DNA of 64,000 bases from Hansfordia pulvinata (GCA_006538405.1 BJKQ01000007.1:2604001-2668000), one strand, 5' to 3'. Shown: positions 1 to 10,927, numbered from the stretch's first letter. A program made the numbers and translations. Notes: generated by a model from the letters alone, not told the origin.

Positions 1-51
1 ATGACCTGACCAGCGCGTGAATTTCCTGGCGGACAGTGGATGTCAGAGTGT

Positions 52-538
52 TTAGCCAGGTGGAGCCAACAGAAATCCGGGTCCTCTATCTGCGCCAAAT
101 TTGGCTCGACTTGGACAATCGGGGATGATAATCACGTTCTCGCCTCTATAGTTGGCGATGAACGTCACCCGATACTGCTTGGCTCAAGCCGGCAATGACG
201 CCCGATGGAGAGTTTATCCAAAAGCCAAGCCTTGCATGTGTCTTGCCATTCTGCCATTCTACATTCCTCATCTTCCAGTGCCATTGTGTTTCGGGTCCAA
301 GACTTCCCGCTTGACAGTGAAGCTCTGCACCTGGTCGTCGCTCAATCGTATACCGCTTTCGACGTCTTATGTGGCTCGAGACTTCAGTTCGCTCACTATC
401 GAATTTGCAACCAACGTCTGACTGCCCTGCAGGGCTCCTGGCTTCTCCGTGGCTGACAACTGCCTGGGAGGGGCTCTGGGAATCGCCTGACGTATAAGCA
501 GCTATAATTACAGCTGACGTGGTGGCAAGGTGCTTCAC
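52..538 (-). CDS. hypothetical small protein (two exons)
   Basis: Not recognised. The model is exon 1 from 538 to 263 and exon 2 from 174 to 52, with an 88-nt GT-AG intron (262 to 175). It encodes about 132 residues. Exon 1 alone runs open for 130 codons, but the intron gives a smoother protein: the W-H-W-K-M-R-N segment joins to a C-terminal part that begins Y-R-V-T-F-I-A-N-Y and ends at a TAA (54-52). Both junctions are phase 0. The start ATG at 538 faces the plus-strand gene at 756 across 217 bp. The first 18 residues are mildly hydrophobic but do not make a convincing signal peptide. The alternative is a decayed gene, since a second frame also shows protein-like stretches here. No function can be assigned. 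Confidence 0.35.
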
Positions 539-582
539 GAATACGATATTTGTTGAAGCAGGGAATTTTGTAGCCAGCTCAG

Positions 583-589
583 TATAAAA
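583..589 (+). promoter_or_regulatory. TATA-like box upstream of the 756 gene
   Basis: TATAAAA lies about 170 bp before the ATG at 756, inside the 217-bp region shared with the divergent minus-strand gene. It is a plausible core promoter for the plus-strand gene, judged on position and sequence only. Confidence 0.4.
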
Positions 590-755
590 CGTCGTAGCAG
601 GCTTTTACTCTCTGAGAAGTGATCGCTAATGCCATCACCCCTGCGTCAACAATAGCTGTTTCTCGGCCAAGAAGTACCGCCTTCCACAAAGCTGCCCAGC
701 TAAACACTCCCCGCGGCAACAGTGCAACCTTTCAGAGTCCCCGCTTCCGCCAGCC

Positions 756-1211
756 ATGAACTTCCGCTTCTTGCTCCAGTTCCTGGGGCTCGGCTCTGCC
801 GCTGCCACCATGTTCCTTGCCCCGACGACGAGGTTCGCCGGGGGCCTGGTGACGCTAGATGCCAACTTCGAGGTCGGGACGCTGCCGGTCAAGGGCGCGT
901 GGTCCTACTGGCTGAGCGGCGGCAAGGACGACTACTTGGTGACGAGCACGGACCCGAGCGGCCTGGTGGCCTACATGGAGGCGCGGCAGTCGGATTCCCG
1001 CCAGCTGGCCGAGCTGCTGCGGAAAGGCTCGGGCCCCTACGCGGACACCATCGTCCGGTGGGGGGTCGCCAGGAATGTCAAGGTGTACGGCCCTGACCAG
1101 ACGATGCTCTTCACCGAGGAGGAGAAGGAGCATGAGCACGTGTACGTCGCGTGCGGGCATCTCCTCTCGGGACAGGACAAGGCGGACACGACCACCATGG
1201 AACAGGACTGA
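756..1211 (+). CDS. hypothetical secreted or membrane-anchored small protein
   Basis: Not recognised. It is a single-exon frame of 151 residues with no need for an intron. The start at 756 has a good context (cagccATGaac). The N-terminus (M-N-F-R-F-L-L-Q-F-L-G-L-G-S-A-A-A) resembles a signal peptide or one membrane anchor, and a second moderately hydrophobic stretch follows around residue 20. The rest is soluble and mixed, ending in a charged tail (T-M-E-Q-D). Codon use favours G or C in third positions like the recognised genes nearby, which supports real coding. A TATA-like box sits about 170 bp upstream. It could be a lineage-specific secreted protein; no catalytic motif is visible. Confidence 0.6.
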   Translation: MNFRFLLQFLGLGSAAATMFLAPTTRFAGGLVTLDANFEVGTLPVKGAWSYWLSGGKDDYLVTSTDPSGLVAYMEARQSDSRQLAELLRKGSGPYADTIVRWGVARNVKVYGPDQTMLFTEEEKEHEHVYVACGHLLSGQDKADTTTMEQD

Positions 1212-3600
1212 TGGCTTCCCGGTCCGGCCGGGAGACGAGGCAAGGGGAGGCCGCTGTTGGTACGAGGCGCGCGGCGGGCGGTTCGAGGACGCGGCGGGCG
1301 GTTCGAGGCAGATCTAGGTCTGTGTCTGGGAGCTGGCGGCGAGCCTGCGCAAAGGCGGAGGTAGAGGAGAAGGAATGGGGGGATCACTGGAGGTAAAATA
1401 GGGAGGACAGGTAGATGATCCAAATACCTGCAGAAAATCATCTTCTTTATTCTCGACGCGGTGACGAGGGACAGGAGTTGAAGTTGTTGAGCCCGGAAGT
1501 TTTCTCGACCAAGCCCCGCCGGCCTCAAGGCCCGGACACTCGCCGTCTATACCGGACGTTTGTGGATATTCCAGTTTCTGTGCGATATCGAGAAGCCTTT
1601 CTCTAACCATCATCACGCCATCGATCTCCGCGACGGCGCAGACAGGCAAAACCATGCGCGGTGCAACGTGAGAGGGGAAGATTGTATAGAAATGGTAAGG
1701 TAAGTATATACCTGATCAGTTCCGACTTGGGCTCGGGCTCACTCGAGAGCCCTTCATTCTACAACATGAACACGACTGCCTCCCCATCCATTGCTACCTA
1801 CACAGAACCGTTAGAGGACGGTTATACCTCCAAACTTGGGGGTGCATCTCCGTGGGTGCTCACACGGCAGCTTCACCTTTCCAAAGAGGTTACAACCACG
1901 TTCCCATAACATTAGGTATTCATGGGTCAGTATTCTAGTGCTTAGAAGTAGAAGTAGTAGTACTACCAGCAGCAGCAGTACAGCATGCCTGACCATTCGT
2001 GTAGCCCTGCCAATCGGAGTCAAGTTCAGTCTTCTGAAGAAGCTGGAGATTGGCAACCAGTCCGGCTACCTACGAAGCCGGCCTGAACCAAGCTATTCAA
2101 CACCAGGCTGTGACAAGAAATGCATAAGGTTGACGCGATGAACCTGTCCGCACGAGACGGGATTGACCAATACCTACGACCGATGAGTGAGAGTCGTAGG
2201 GTGGGAAGGAGCGACCATACGGAAAGGGTACATGCCTCTTGTAGCAGACGTAGGCAGTTCCACCATTGAAGTCTAACCCTCCGTGGTGGGCTCAGGCATA
2301 CTGGGAACCCTTCATTTTACAACATCAATCTCGCACCGCTGCTTTACCCATCCATTGCTCCCCATCCATCTTCATCATCCTGACCCAAGCGCGGGGGTGC
2401 ATTCCCACCCGGCCAAGCCCGCCAAGGTGACGGGGCACACGTTCAAGCTGGTGGAGGGCTCTTCTCTCCGCGGCTTGGCCGAGGGCCAAGCACCCGGTCC
2501 CCTTCCAATATCATAGATCGTATGCACTGGCCGCAACCAATAGGAGACGGTCCCTCGCCCACGTTCTCCCAGCGGTCCCCTCAGCCCCCGGGCGACAGGA
2601 CACTCGAGTCGACTCTATCCGTTGTCTCCTCGCCGTTCGATGTAGGATGCGAGTACTGATGGATCTATGCGAGTACCGCCGGCAGGCTTGTGAAGCTCCC
2701 ACTATCTAATGGCAGCCCAAGGGCTGAGTTCAAAGTTGGCTCTGACACCAAATATAGGTACATTCAACGAGAATATAAATGTTTTCACACCTAATTCAGC
2801 CCAGCAGGCCACCACGTACAGGCAGGCAGACAGGGCGTTTTCCAGCACGCCGCCCACTACATGAATAGCCCGAGCTCCCCAGCCATTCGAATCATCCACG
2901 AGGCCTACCATACACCAGAAGGGACCACAGGGAAACGGGATCTCGTCGGCGAGATTCGGCATCCAAACCCGGTCGTGAGGCGCCGCACGAAGTACTCGCA
3001 GATGCCCATTTCGGGCTTACTCTGCTCTTCGGCCGCGGCGCTCTCCCGGCGGCAAGCATTGCCAGCTGCACGTGCTACGGTTCTTCTTCTTCATTCACGG
3101 CCAGGCTCTGCCTAGGAGACTGGGGTACCAGTATAGTGCTCCGAGTGCAAGCCTCAATCGTGCACAAGGAGGCCTGTTTGATTAATGGGTCTCCGCTGGA
3201 CGTCACCGGATAGTCGGGTAGGGGCCAAACAAACACACTGCGCTGGCCGTGGCTCACGCTGGCTCTCTTTGGTCCAGGGCCCGAGATCGTGCGTTGAACA
3301 CCCCATCTGTGTTGAACACCTCCATCTCGGCTGGCTTTGGGACTGCGAGATTAGGTGACACTACATGTCTTGGCCTGCCTTGTACGCTACCCAGCGCATG
3401 GGTTGATATATAAACACAGCCGTGCGCGGGAGAGAGGAACCAACCGCCCAACACCTCTGGCGTCTCTTACCACCCACTCTTCTCGTGCAGGTCCGCCTCA
3501 TCTCTCCTCATTCGTACCACGGCGGAGAGAGAAAGGAAAGAAAGACCAGGACGAAAAAAAAGATCTGGACGAAAGGAAGAGAAAACAAGAGAAAACAACG
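1212..3600. other. intergenic region with a tandem 18-mer and a degenerate repeat pair
   Basis: No gene could be supported here. Immediately after the 151-residue gene there are two copies of an 18-nt unit (1271-1288 and 1291-1308) with a 20-nt period. Two diverged copies of a longer segment lie near 1722-1800 and 2281-2360; both contain a ccttcatt(c/t)tacaacat core followed by cccatccattgct. The last 250 bp are the promoter and leader of the alkaline phosphatase gene. Confidence 0.5.
3407..3414 (+). promoter_or_regulatory. TATA box of the alkaline phosphatase gene
   Basis: TATATAAA lies 187 bp upstream of the chosen ATG at 3601. The sequence between is rich in CT and then AAG/AAA, as in many fungal 5' leaders. 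The position supports 3601 as the start rather than the in-frame extension upstream. Confidence 0.45.
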
Positions 3601-6172
3601 ATGCTCAGAAGTCTCGGGATCCTCCTCACACCCACGCTACTACTGCTGCCATGTGCCCCGCAACTGACTTGGGCGCAGACTTACCAGCGGCTGGGCGCGT
3701 GCCCGGCGCTGGGCTGCGTGTTGCCGCCGGATCAGGCCGATTTCCTGCCGGGGCAGCGGTTCGACCTGCGGGTCGAAGTGCACGCGCCGGTAAACGGATC
3801 CGAGGCGTTTAACGAAGGCGTCCCGGACCGGGAGTTCTCCGTGACCATTTCTAAGGACGGCGGTGACGGCCAACAGCCGGGGGCCAGAAGAAGCATCGCC
3901 GAATTCTTCTCGCTCCGGGTCGGCGAGGACGACGACGAGGTCGAGTTCGAGGAGCCCGAGCTTGAGACGTGGCAGTTCTCGTGGTACGAGGACCTGTTCG
4001 CCGAGAACGCAGGGACGCCGTCCGTCGTCAACGTCGCGTCGCGGGTATGGAGGGGCCTCGCGCTGCACGAGCCCGGCACATACCGGGTCGAGCTGGAGTA
4101 CTACGGCGGCATGAAGACGACGGCCCAGTGGACGGTCCGGCCGCTGGTGGCGGAGAAGAGGGCCAAGAACGTGATTCTGTTCATAGGTAGGTAACACGAA
4201 CTCCCTCCCTTGGAAAGTATCAGGAAGGATATTCTCTTTCCTTTCCTTTTCCATGCTTGTTCCCTCACACGAAATGCTGGCAGGCGACGGCATGACGACC
4301 AACATGATCACGGCGGCGCGGCTGCTGGGCCACAAGAGCGTCAACGGCAAGTACCAGAGCCTGATGCAGATGGACAAGTTTCCCGTGCTGGGCCACCAGA
4401 TGGTAAGTCGGTTTTCTTCTTCTTTCAGGCCCCCCTTGTCATGGCGATCTTGAAATCTTCCAGCTGACCTTCGGCCATTAGACGCACTCAATCGACAGCT
4501 TCATCACGGACAGCGCCAACTCGGCGTCGGCACTGTACTCGGGCCATAAGAGCAGCGTCAACGCCATGGGCGTCTACCGCGACTCGTCGCCCGACTACTT
4601 TGACGACCCCAAGGTCGAGACTCTGGTGGAGATGCTGGTGCGGACTTGGGTGTGTTTCCCTCTCTCCTCTTTTCCCTCTCTCTCCTTTATTATCTCGCCT
4701 TTTTGTTTCGTCGGCCCTGCTTTTCATCCCGCGGAACCATTAAGAGCCCCCTTCAAATACAGACAGACTAACACTCCCCCAAAAAGGGCTCGGCCTGGGG
4801 CGCCGTGACGACGGCAGCGCTGGCGGACGCGACACCGATCGCGCTGACGGGCCACTCGCGGTCGCGGTACGAGTACGGGGCGCTGGTCGAGCAGGCGCTG
4901 GGCGGCGTGCCCCGGGAGAACGCGACCGGTAGCGGCGCCGGAGGAGGAGTAGAAGGGTGGACCAACACGACGGGGCCGACCGTCTTCTTCGGCGGCGGCG
5001 CGGAGCAGTTCCTCCCCGGAGAGGACAGCTACCAGGGCCGGGACTACTATGCGCGGTTTGCGGAGCGGGGTTACGGCGTCGCGCTCAACCTGACCGCGCT
5101 GATGGGGCTAGGGAGGGGAGAGGGCGAGGATAGTGGTGGTGATGGTGGTGGTGGACAGAAGGGCAAGCGCGCGCTGGGCGTCTTCTGCCGCGGCAACCTG
5201 CCCGTCTGGCTCGACCGCAACGTCTACAAGGACAACCTACGCGGCCTGCACAACGACCCTAGCGGCGACGGGACCGACTCGGCGGGCGACGCGCTGGACC
5301 TGCCGGGTCTCAAGGACATGACGCTCAAAGCGGTAGAGATTCTGCGGGATGCCGCCGCCGCCGCCGCCGCTGACAACAGCCCGGGCTTCTTCCTCATGGC
5401 CGAGGCGGCGTCGATCGACAAGGCAATGCACGCGCTCGACTACGACCGGGCGCTGGGCGACCTGCTAGAGCTCGACGACGCAGTGGCCGCGACGGTGGCG
5501 GCGCTGCGGGCCGCCGGCGACCTCGACGACACGCTGGTCCTGGTCACAGCGGACCACGGGCACGGTTTCGATGTGTTCGGCAGCGCCGATACGCGGTACC
5601 TGGCCGACAAGCGGAGTGACGACAGCCACGACGACAGGGCCCGGCGCCGCGCGGTCGGGACGTATGCCGCCTCGGGCCTGTCGCAGTACCAGAGGGCCAT
5701 CCGAGGCGAATCAGGGGGAGAGGGACAGGGAGAGGGACAAGGACGGATGATATCGTACGGCGACGGCGCACACTTCCCGACCGACTGGGACCCGCGGTAC
5801 GCCATCGCGGCCGGGGTCGGGGCGTCGCCGGACCACCGCGAGGACTACCGGGTGCGGAAGAAGGGGGCCATGAACGAGCCGGCGGTCGAGCTGGTTGAAG
5901 GCAGCGGCGACTACTACGCTGCTGCTGATGATGATGACGATCAAGACGAGGACGGAAGACGGAGGGGCCACGTGACCATCAACGGGACGCTGCCGACCAG
6001 CGAGGCCCAGGGCGTGCACTCGCTGACCGACGTGCCCGTGTTCGCCATGGGCCCCTGCCAGGAGGCTTTTGGTGGCGTGTACGGCAACGTCGACGTCTTC
6101 TTCAAGATCGCCTCGTGCCTGGGGCTGGGGCAACCCAGGAGAGAGCCTGAGGCAGCTCGGGGGAGGGCCTGA
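3601..6172 (+). CDS. secreted alkaline phosphatase (four exons)
   Basis: Phosphate monoesterase of the PhoA-type alkaline phosphatase family, probably secreted or vacuolar, releasing phosphate from organic esters. Exons are 3601-4186, 4284-4402, 4482-4649 and 4787-6172, giving 752 residues; all introns are GT-AG and the last has a perfect ctaac branch site. A signal peptide spans roughly residues 1-26. About 170 residues of extra N-terminal domain precede the catalytic core. Seen in the core: the metal Asp in F-I-G-D-G-M (D197), the nucleophile Ser in T-D-S-A-N-S-A (S246), E497, D502 and H506 in a metal/phosphate loop, D547-H-G-H550, and the late His of V-H-S-L-T-D-V-P-V (H702). All expected ligands are present, so the enzyme should be active. 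The C-terminus has no membrane anchor. It may correspond to Neurospora pho-2, but orthology was not tested. Confidence 0.92.
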
Positions 6173-6810
6173 AGAAGAGGAGAAGAAAGGTAGGTGAGTG
6201 AGGGTGTCGGCTCCGCGGGGTTGATCCTATTCTCAGCTGGGTGGCTATATACCAGCTCTGCTCGATACATACTTATAGTAACGGTGAGACTGGCCGTGGC
6301 AAGTGGGATGGGTAACTATAAACGGTACAATTGCTCTCCCTTGTTCGCCCAAACACGATCAACCACCGTTAGACTTATGTATAGCAGGCCGGCCCCTTGA
6401 GCGGTGGCGACGGACATGGGGCTCGCATTCATTCCATACCTCTTCCCACGAACTGGCGGTCTCTTTTCGCCGCCGGGCTGTGAATCGGCTTCTCCACTTT
6501 GCGGGCAGCAAAGGGGTGGGCGCGCGGCCTTTGAGATCTCGGGCTTTGCTTTCCCATAGCAGGGGGAATGTTTCTAAATCAAGAAGCCCGATCGATCCAT
6601 CGACAGACTCAAGTACCATGAAATAATATAGACGTCTTTAAGCAAAGCAAGGCTGTCTCTCTCAAGACTTAAAAGGGCCGACGTTTGAAGTGTGCCCTAG
6701 TTGCCTACCTATAGGTAAGTAGTACCACAAAAGTGTACGGGTGTCCAAGTAGCTTCTCCTCTGAATTTCCACAAGACATACATCTTTGTTGGTAAAGGGA
6801 GAATCCCGTC

Positions 6811-7855
6811 ATGCTGCTGCTTTGTTCCACCTTTGCCGCCGCAGGAGGTCGGCTGTGGTCTTTCTTCGTCCTGGTCGGCCTTCTGGCCGCCCATCTCGTC
6901 GCCTCGACCCCGCTCTCGACACAGCAGCAGCAGCAGCAGCCTACTCTCGCTCAGAGGGGCTTCACGGAGGGCAGTCGAAGCAGCGGCAGCGGCAGCAGTA
7001 GCCCCGCGTTGCAGAAGCGCGAGAGATGGGTTTGGATAGGGTACAGATACGTCGAAGAGGTATGAGCCCCTGAGCCCCCACGTCCTGCAAGGCCGATTCG
7101 TATCACTCGATCGCTCGCCCACACCGCCGGCCAGGCGCCGGTGACTCGGGTTCGTCGGACTAGTTGCAGCGCTGAGGGCGGCCCCCCCAGCTTACACATT
7201 GAAACTCCCAGGACCTCTACCAGAGCTACTTGAGGAGGGCTGGCTCCCAGGGATACATCCACTGGGAGCACACGGGCAGGGGAGAGCAGCTGGGCCCGGG
7301 CATCTACATCGCCAAGTCCCTGAGAGGGGCCAATGGGTTCGAAAACAGCGACATGTAAGTTTCTCCTCCCCTTTCACCCCCCTTTTGCCCCCCCGCAGGA
7401 TATTCTTGACTGCGTATCCGCCGGAGCTGCCTTCCCCCCCTTCTTCTTTGTACTCACTGTACCCATACGCGGTCATAAAACGCAGAGTCTTCCAGGTCGA
7501 GGCCGACATGGACAGCCTCGAGCAGTATGCGAGCCGGCACCACGCCATCGCCGCCGTGCCCGAGCACTGGAACGGCGACGAGGGCTTCCCCCTGTGGGGC
7601 AACGTGCCGCTCCTGGCCGAGTACCTGGCCCGGACGTTCGGGGCCGGGTTCCGCGTGTCCGACACGATCCGGGCCAGCTACATCAACTTCAAGCAGGAGG
7701 CCGGGGAGAAGCAGCTCCTGTGGCCTAAGGGACTGGAGGCCACGGTCCGCCTCCGCATGAGGCCCGGCAAGATCGCCAGGGTCGGGAACCGACGGAGCAT
7801 CGACGACGGCGAGCCCTCGTGGCGCGGGCTGCCTATCGTCGGCAGCTTTGACTAG
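6811..7855 (+). CDS. secreted protein with ADP-ribosyltransferase-like motif pattern
   Basis: Exons are 6811-7059, 7212-7354 and 7486-7855, giving 253 residues. An alternative acceptor at 7399 also keeps frame and adds 29 residues, but its intron would be only 44 nt. A signal peptide or signal anchor is centred on residues 15-33, followed by a Gln run encoded by CAG repeats and a Ser/Gly-rich linker. The folded part starts near residue 70. It contains W-I-G-Y-R (G77-Y78-R79) and, about 30 residues later, Q-L-G-P-G-I-Y-I-A (109-117), then a V-F-Q-V-E-A strand. This order resembles secreted fungal proteins of the ADP-ribosyltransferase fold, where an early R or H motif precedes a G-x-G-x-Y strand. 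No convincing catalytic Glu motif was identified, so enzyme activity and any toxin role are speculation. The gene model is much firmer than the function. Confidence 0.65.
6923..6940 (+). repeat. CAG trinucleotide run (poly-Gln) in the secreted protein gene
   Basis: A short run of CAG codons lies directly after the predicted signal sequence and encodes consecutive Gln residues in the mature N-terminus. Length could vary between strains. Confidence 0.6.
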
Positions 7856-9924
7856 GTGGGTAAGTAGCTTCCGCGGCGACGGGGTGTTTCCTGGTGCCGT
7901 CTTGATTGTCAGGATTGGCTATGTGAAGAGGTAGAGTAAAACGTACTGATAGAATATTTGGGGTTTAGATAGCAACGTGATTCTAAATCGCGCCAATAGA
8001 TACATACTTCCATCGCCACCCAGCAGCCAACCCACTCCAGCAACGAAATCTACCGGAAGAGGAGCCTCGAGCCCAGCTTCCAGGTCGGCAATGTCGTCCT
8101 GGCTTCTCGAGACCCAAATTACACCCGCAGTTCCGCCATGGTGGTCGCATCGGTCCCAGCAGCGGGGTAGGACTCGGATGTTCCTTGCCGGCGACATGGC
8201 CACGGATGCAACGCCGGGTGCGGGCGTTGCCATCCTCTCTGTCTGCCTCCCTGACTCTCTCTCTCTCCCTCCAGGTCTCCCCCGGCTGCTGTACGAGGAC
8301 CCTGTGCTGACATGCATGTAGCGTACCCTCGCTCGACTCACCCACGGCCCGACCAAAGTGTCGAACCCCCCGTCGCACACGGAAGAGAGACTTCCCATTG
8401 GGGGTGGCACCCGGGCCCTCCGGCCGAAGGGGCCAAAGCAGCAGAGACAGAGACACCAGTCCGACAGAAGGCGGAAGAAGAAGACGGAAGCATACCTCCT
8501 AGGTAGACTGACGATGGTACGAAAAGCCCCCCCCCTTCCCCCCCGCCCGCTGCCACAGTCGCACAAGGACCCCCTTCCGTCCAAGCCGAGCCGCCAGGAG
8601 ACCCCGGAGAAACTCGCTGCCCTCCTCTCTCTTCTCGTCACATCACACGGCACCCCGCCGCACCGCGTCACATTGTCACAGCATCACCCGCGCACTCCCG
8701 CCATCTTCTCGGCCGCGACGGCGGAGGGCCCATCAACGCGAAGCCCCGCAAGGCGCCAGACAAATCCAAATCCCCCCCTCCCTCCCCAATACAGACACGA
8801 GCGAGCAGTCGCTTTCGAGGGCTCCCCCCCAAAAAAGATAAAACACCCGTCCCACCACCGAGAACCTCCTGTCTTCAGCCATTTCCCCCATCATACCCAA
8901 CTCTTCACCACCTGACCGGCACCTCTGCATCCGCACTCCCGGGTGAAAGCGGCGTCTTCGTGTTCTCACGAAAAAAAAAAAAAAAAACGGCACGAGAGAC
9001 GAACCTGCGGGTGTCTTGGTAAAGAGAATTGGGAAGGGAGGAGGGGGGAGAAGGGCCCTCAATGGCGACTGTAGCACAAGCCCAGAGCCGGATCAAGCAG
9101 AGAGAGAGAGGGGGGGAGGAAGGGCTTGGGAAAAGAAGAAAACAGAAACAAACCCACTCGGGGTCAAGGAAAAGGATGAAAGAAAAAGAAAAAGGCCAAA
9201 CACAATCACGAACGAACGGGTTCTCGCATCCATCACCAAAGACACTTGCGGGAGTCGGGTAGCAGTCGAAGAGAGAAAAAAACGCATAAGGAGAGAAAGA
9301 AAAAAATAAGGGGGTGGAGTCTCGGATCGCCCGAGAGCGCAAACAATACTCGTCCCCTCTCCCGCGTCGCGGAGCGAGCAGAGCAAACTTCCGAGCAAAG
9401 CAAACTTGTCGTCGGAACCGCCCTCCATAGCCTGGCCTACCTCAGACACTGCCGCCGCGGGCGCGCGGGTGACGCCGCCTTCCGGCCGTTGCGGCTCTGT
9501 GTGTGTCGTATGAGCCGGGCATCCTGTTGATTGTCTCTCCGGGTATAAGAAGAAGGGGGGGGAGAGGGTGCGGCCTTCCGAGCGAGGTCGACGACACCGG
9601 GGAAGAGGCGGACAAGAGAAGACAGGAACATGCCGTCTACTTTGCAACGAACCCGATCGCTAAGGAGGCCAGCGCCATAAGCCCATCAGCAGAGAACAGA
9701 AAGACATACCAGCTTCACAGCGGGATCCTCGCGAGTCGCCCTTCGTCTACCCGCAGTCCAACAAGCCCGCCCCCCAACACCCCCCCTTTTCCACTCACCA
9801 GCAACGAGCCCACGCCGACGAGGCCGGCACCAAACAAGCAACGAACCAGCACTTTTCCTCCCAAAGGTAATATCCGCCAGCCGGAAGCGCAACACGAGAG
9901 GGGAAAAAAAAGATAAAAAAGAAA
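7856..9924. other. long intergenic region or leader with strand-asymmetric tracts
   Basis: No gene is supported in these 2.07 kb. Open frames on both strands near 7919-8671 and 8358-8915 have no recognisable domains and look like by-products of GC-rich sequence. From about 8520 to 8800 the plus strand is C-rich. From about 9010 to 9310 it is purine-rich (GGGAGG, GAGAGA, AAGAAAAAG blocks), and an A18 run lies near 8970-8987. The region may serve as promoter and 5' leader of the 118-residue gene at 9925. Confidence 0.5.
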
Positions 9925-10281
9925 ATGCCCGAGGACGCCGACCCCGAGCCCGAGGTCTCGGTCACGGTGACGGTGGACCAGGACTACAACGACATCACGG
10001 TGACGGTCGAGATCGACCAGGCGTCGGCGGACCGGGCTTCCTGGACCTCCAACGTCGTCCTGTGCGAGGCCGACTTCTACAACGTGCCGCACTTCCCCGA
10101 GCTCGAGGGCCGCATCGGCCAGATCTCCCGCGACGTAGGCCGCGGCCAGTCCAACTTCACCCAGCACTGCGGCCTGCGCGTCGCCCCCGGCGAGGTGGGT
10201 AGGTGGACCATCGGCGCGTCCGTGTGCGTCGGCGGCGGCAGGAAGACCATCGCCTTCTCCGAGCCCTTCGAGACAACGTGA
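9925..10281 (+). CDS. hypothetical 118-residue acidic protein
   Basis: Not recognised. It is a single exon with an A-rich start context (gaaaATGccc). The N-terminal half is acidic, with Val/Thr-rich beta-like segments (V-S-V-T-V-T-V-D, then I-T-V-T-V-E-I). The middle contains a Cys (V-V-L-C-E-A-D), an Asn-Phe-Thr, and two more Cys (Q-H-C-G-L and A-S-V-C-V-G). There is no signal peptide and no membrane segment, so it is probably cytosolic, possibly an all-beta domain. Strong G/C third-position bias matches neighbouring real genes. It ends in E-T-T, six bases before an uninterrupted G20 run. A gtgggt sequence inside could act as a splice donor, but the uninterrupted frame needs no intron. Confidence 0.6.
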   Translation: MPEDADPEPEVSVTVTVDQDYNDITVTVEIDQASADRASWTSNVVLCEADFYNVPHFPELEGRIGQISRDVGRGQSNFTQHCGLRVAPGEVGRWTIGASVCVGGGRKTIAFSEPFETT

Positions 10282-10927
10282 GGCGAGGGGGGGGGGGGGG
10301 GGGGGGTGGTTGCAAGCTGGCAGGCGAGTGGGGCCGAGTCGGCTCTCCTCCGGTGGGCGGTTCGCGTTGAGAAGGAGCAGAACATGGTGCATGTCGATAG
10401 ATGGATCTCGGCTTGCGGCTCGTGGTCAAGGGAAAAGGAGTGTTGCACTGGCGTGTGCGTTTTATGATATGGCAGTGGACCTGAGCCAGGCTCACTGGGC
10501 CGTGTTTCGGCAGTGTTTCCATCTTGACCCTTGACAGAAACTCAGCAAATTATTCGGGGCCGCGAGGAGCTGGCAGGTCGACTAAGAAGTTCAGGACGTC
10601 AGCGACGCTCTATAAGCCACCCCGAGCTGTAAGGACACTTCAATGCTTCAGCCCCTTGTTTACTTGAGGGCTTGTTCTCGGATCGGGGTTATGTGGGAGC
10701 ACTGTATGGTTGCGTTCAAGACTTGGCCGGAAGAATCACAGATCTCGAAGCAAATGAACATGAAATGACACGATTTCCAACCCTTACGTTTAACAATTCA
10801 CCAAAGCCTCCATGAAGCAGTGCAATAATCCTTCTGTTCATTCATGTCGTCAAATCGTGGAGATGCCGAGACCATGCTGGTTCATAGAATGGCCTCAAAG
10901 TACGCTGGTCCCTCGCATAATCCTGCT
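10282..10927. other. convergent intergenic region
   Basis: This lies between the 3' ends of the 118-residue gene (plus) and SGT1 (minus). Apart from the G20 run it holds no gene I can see. It is somewhat richer in A and T than the flanks and presumably contains both terminator regions. Confidence 0.5.
10287..10306 (+). repeat. G20 homopolymer just after a stop codon
   Basis: Twenty consecutive G bases start six bases after the TGA of the 118-residue gene, so they would lie in its 3' untranslated region. Runs of this kind can form G-quadruplexes in RNA and are hard to sequence exactly. Confidence 0.8.

Noticed and set aside
7919..8671. Minus-strand open frame of 250 codons between the secreted protein and the 118-residue gene
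   Set aside because: It is Arg/Ser/Gly-rich without recognisable domains; the plus strand is open over much of the same stretch, and there is no splice structure or start context to support it.
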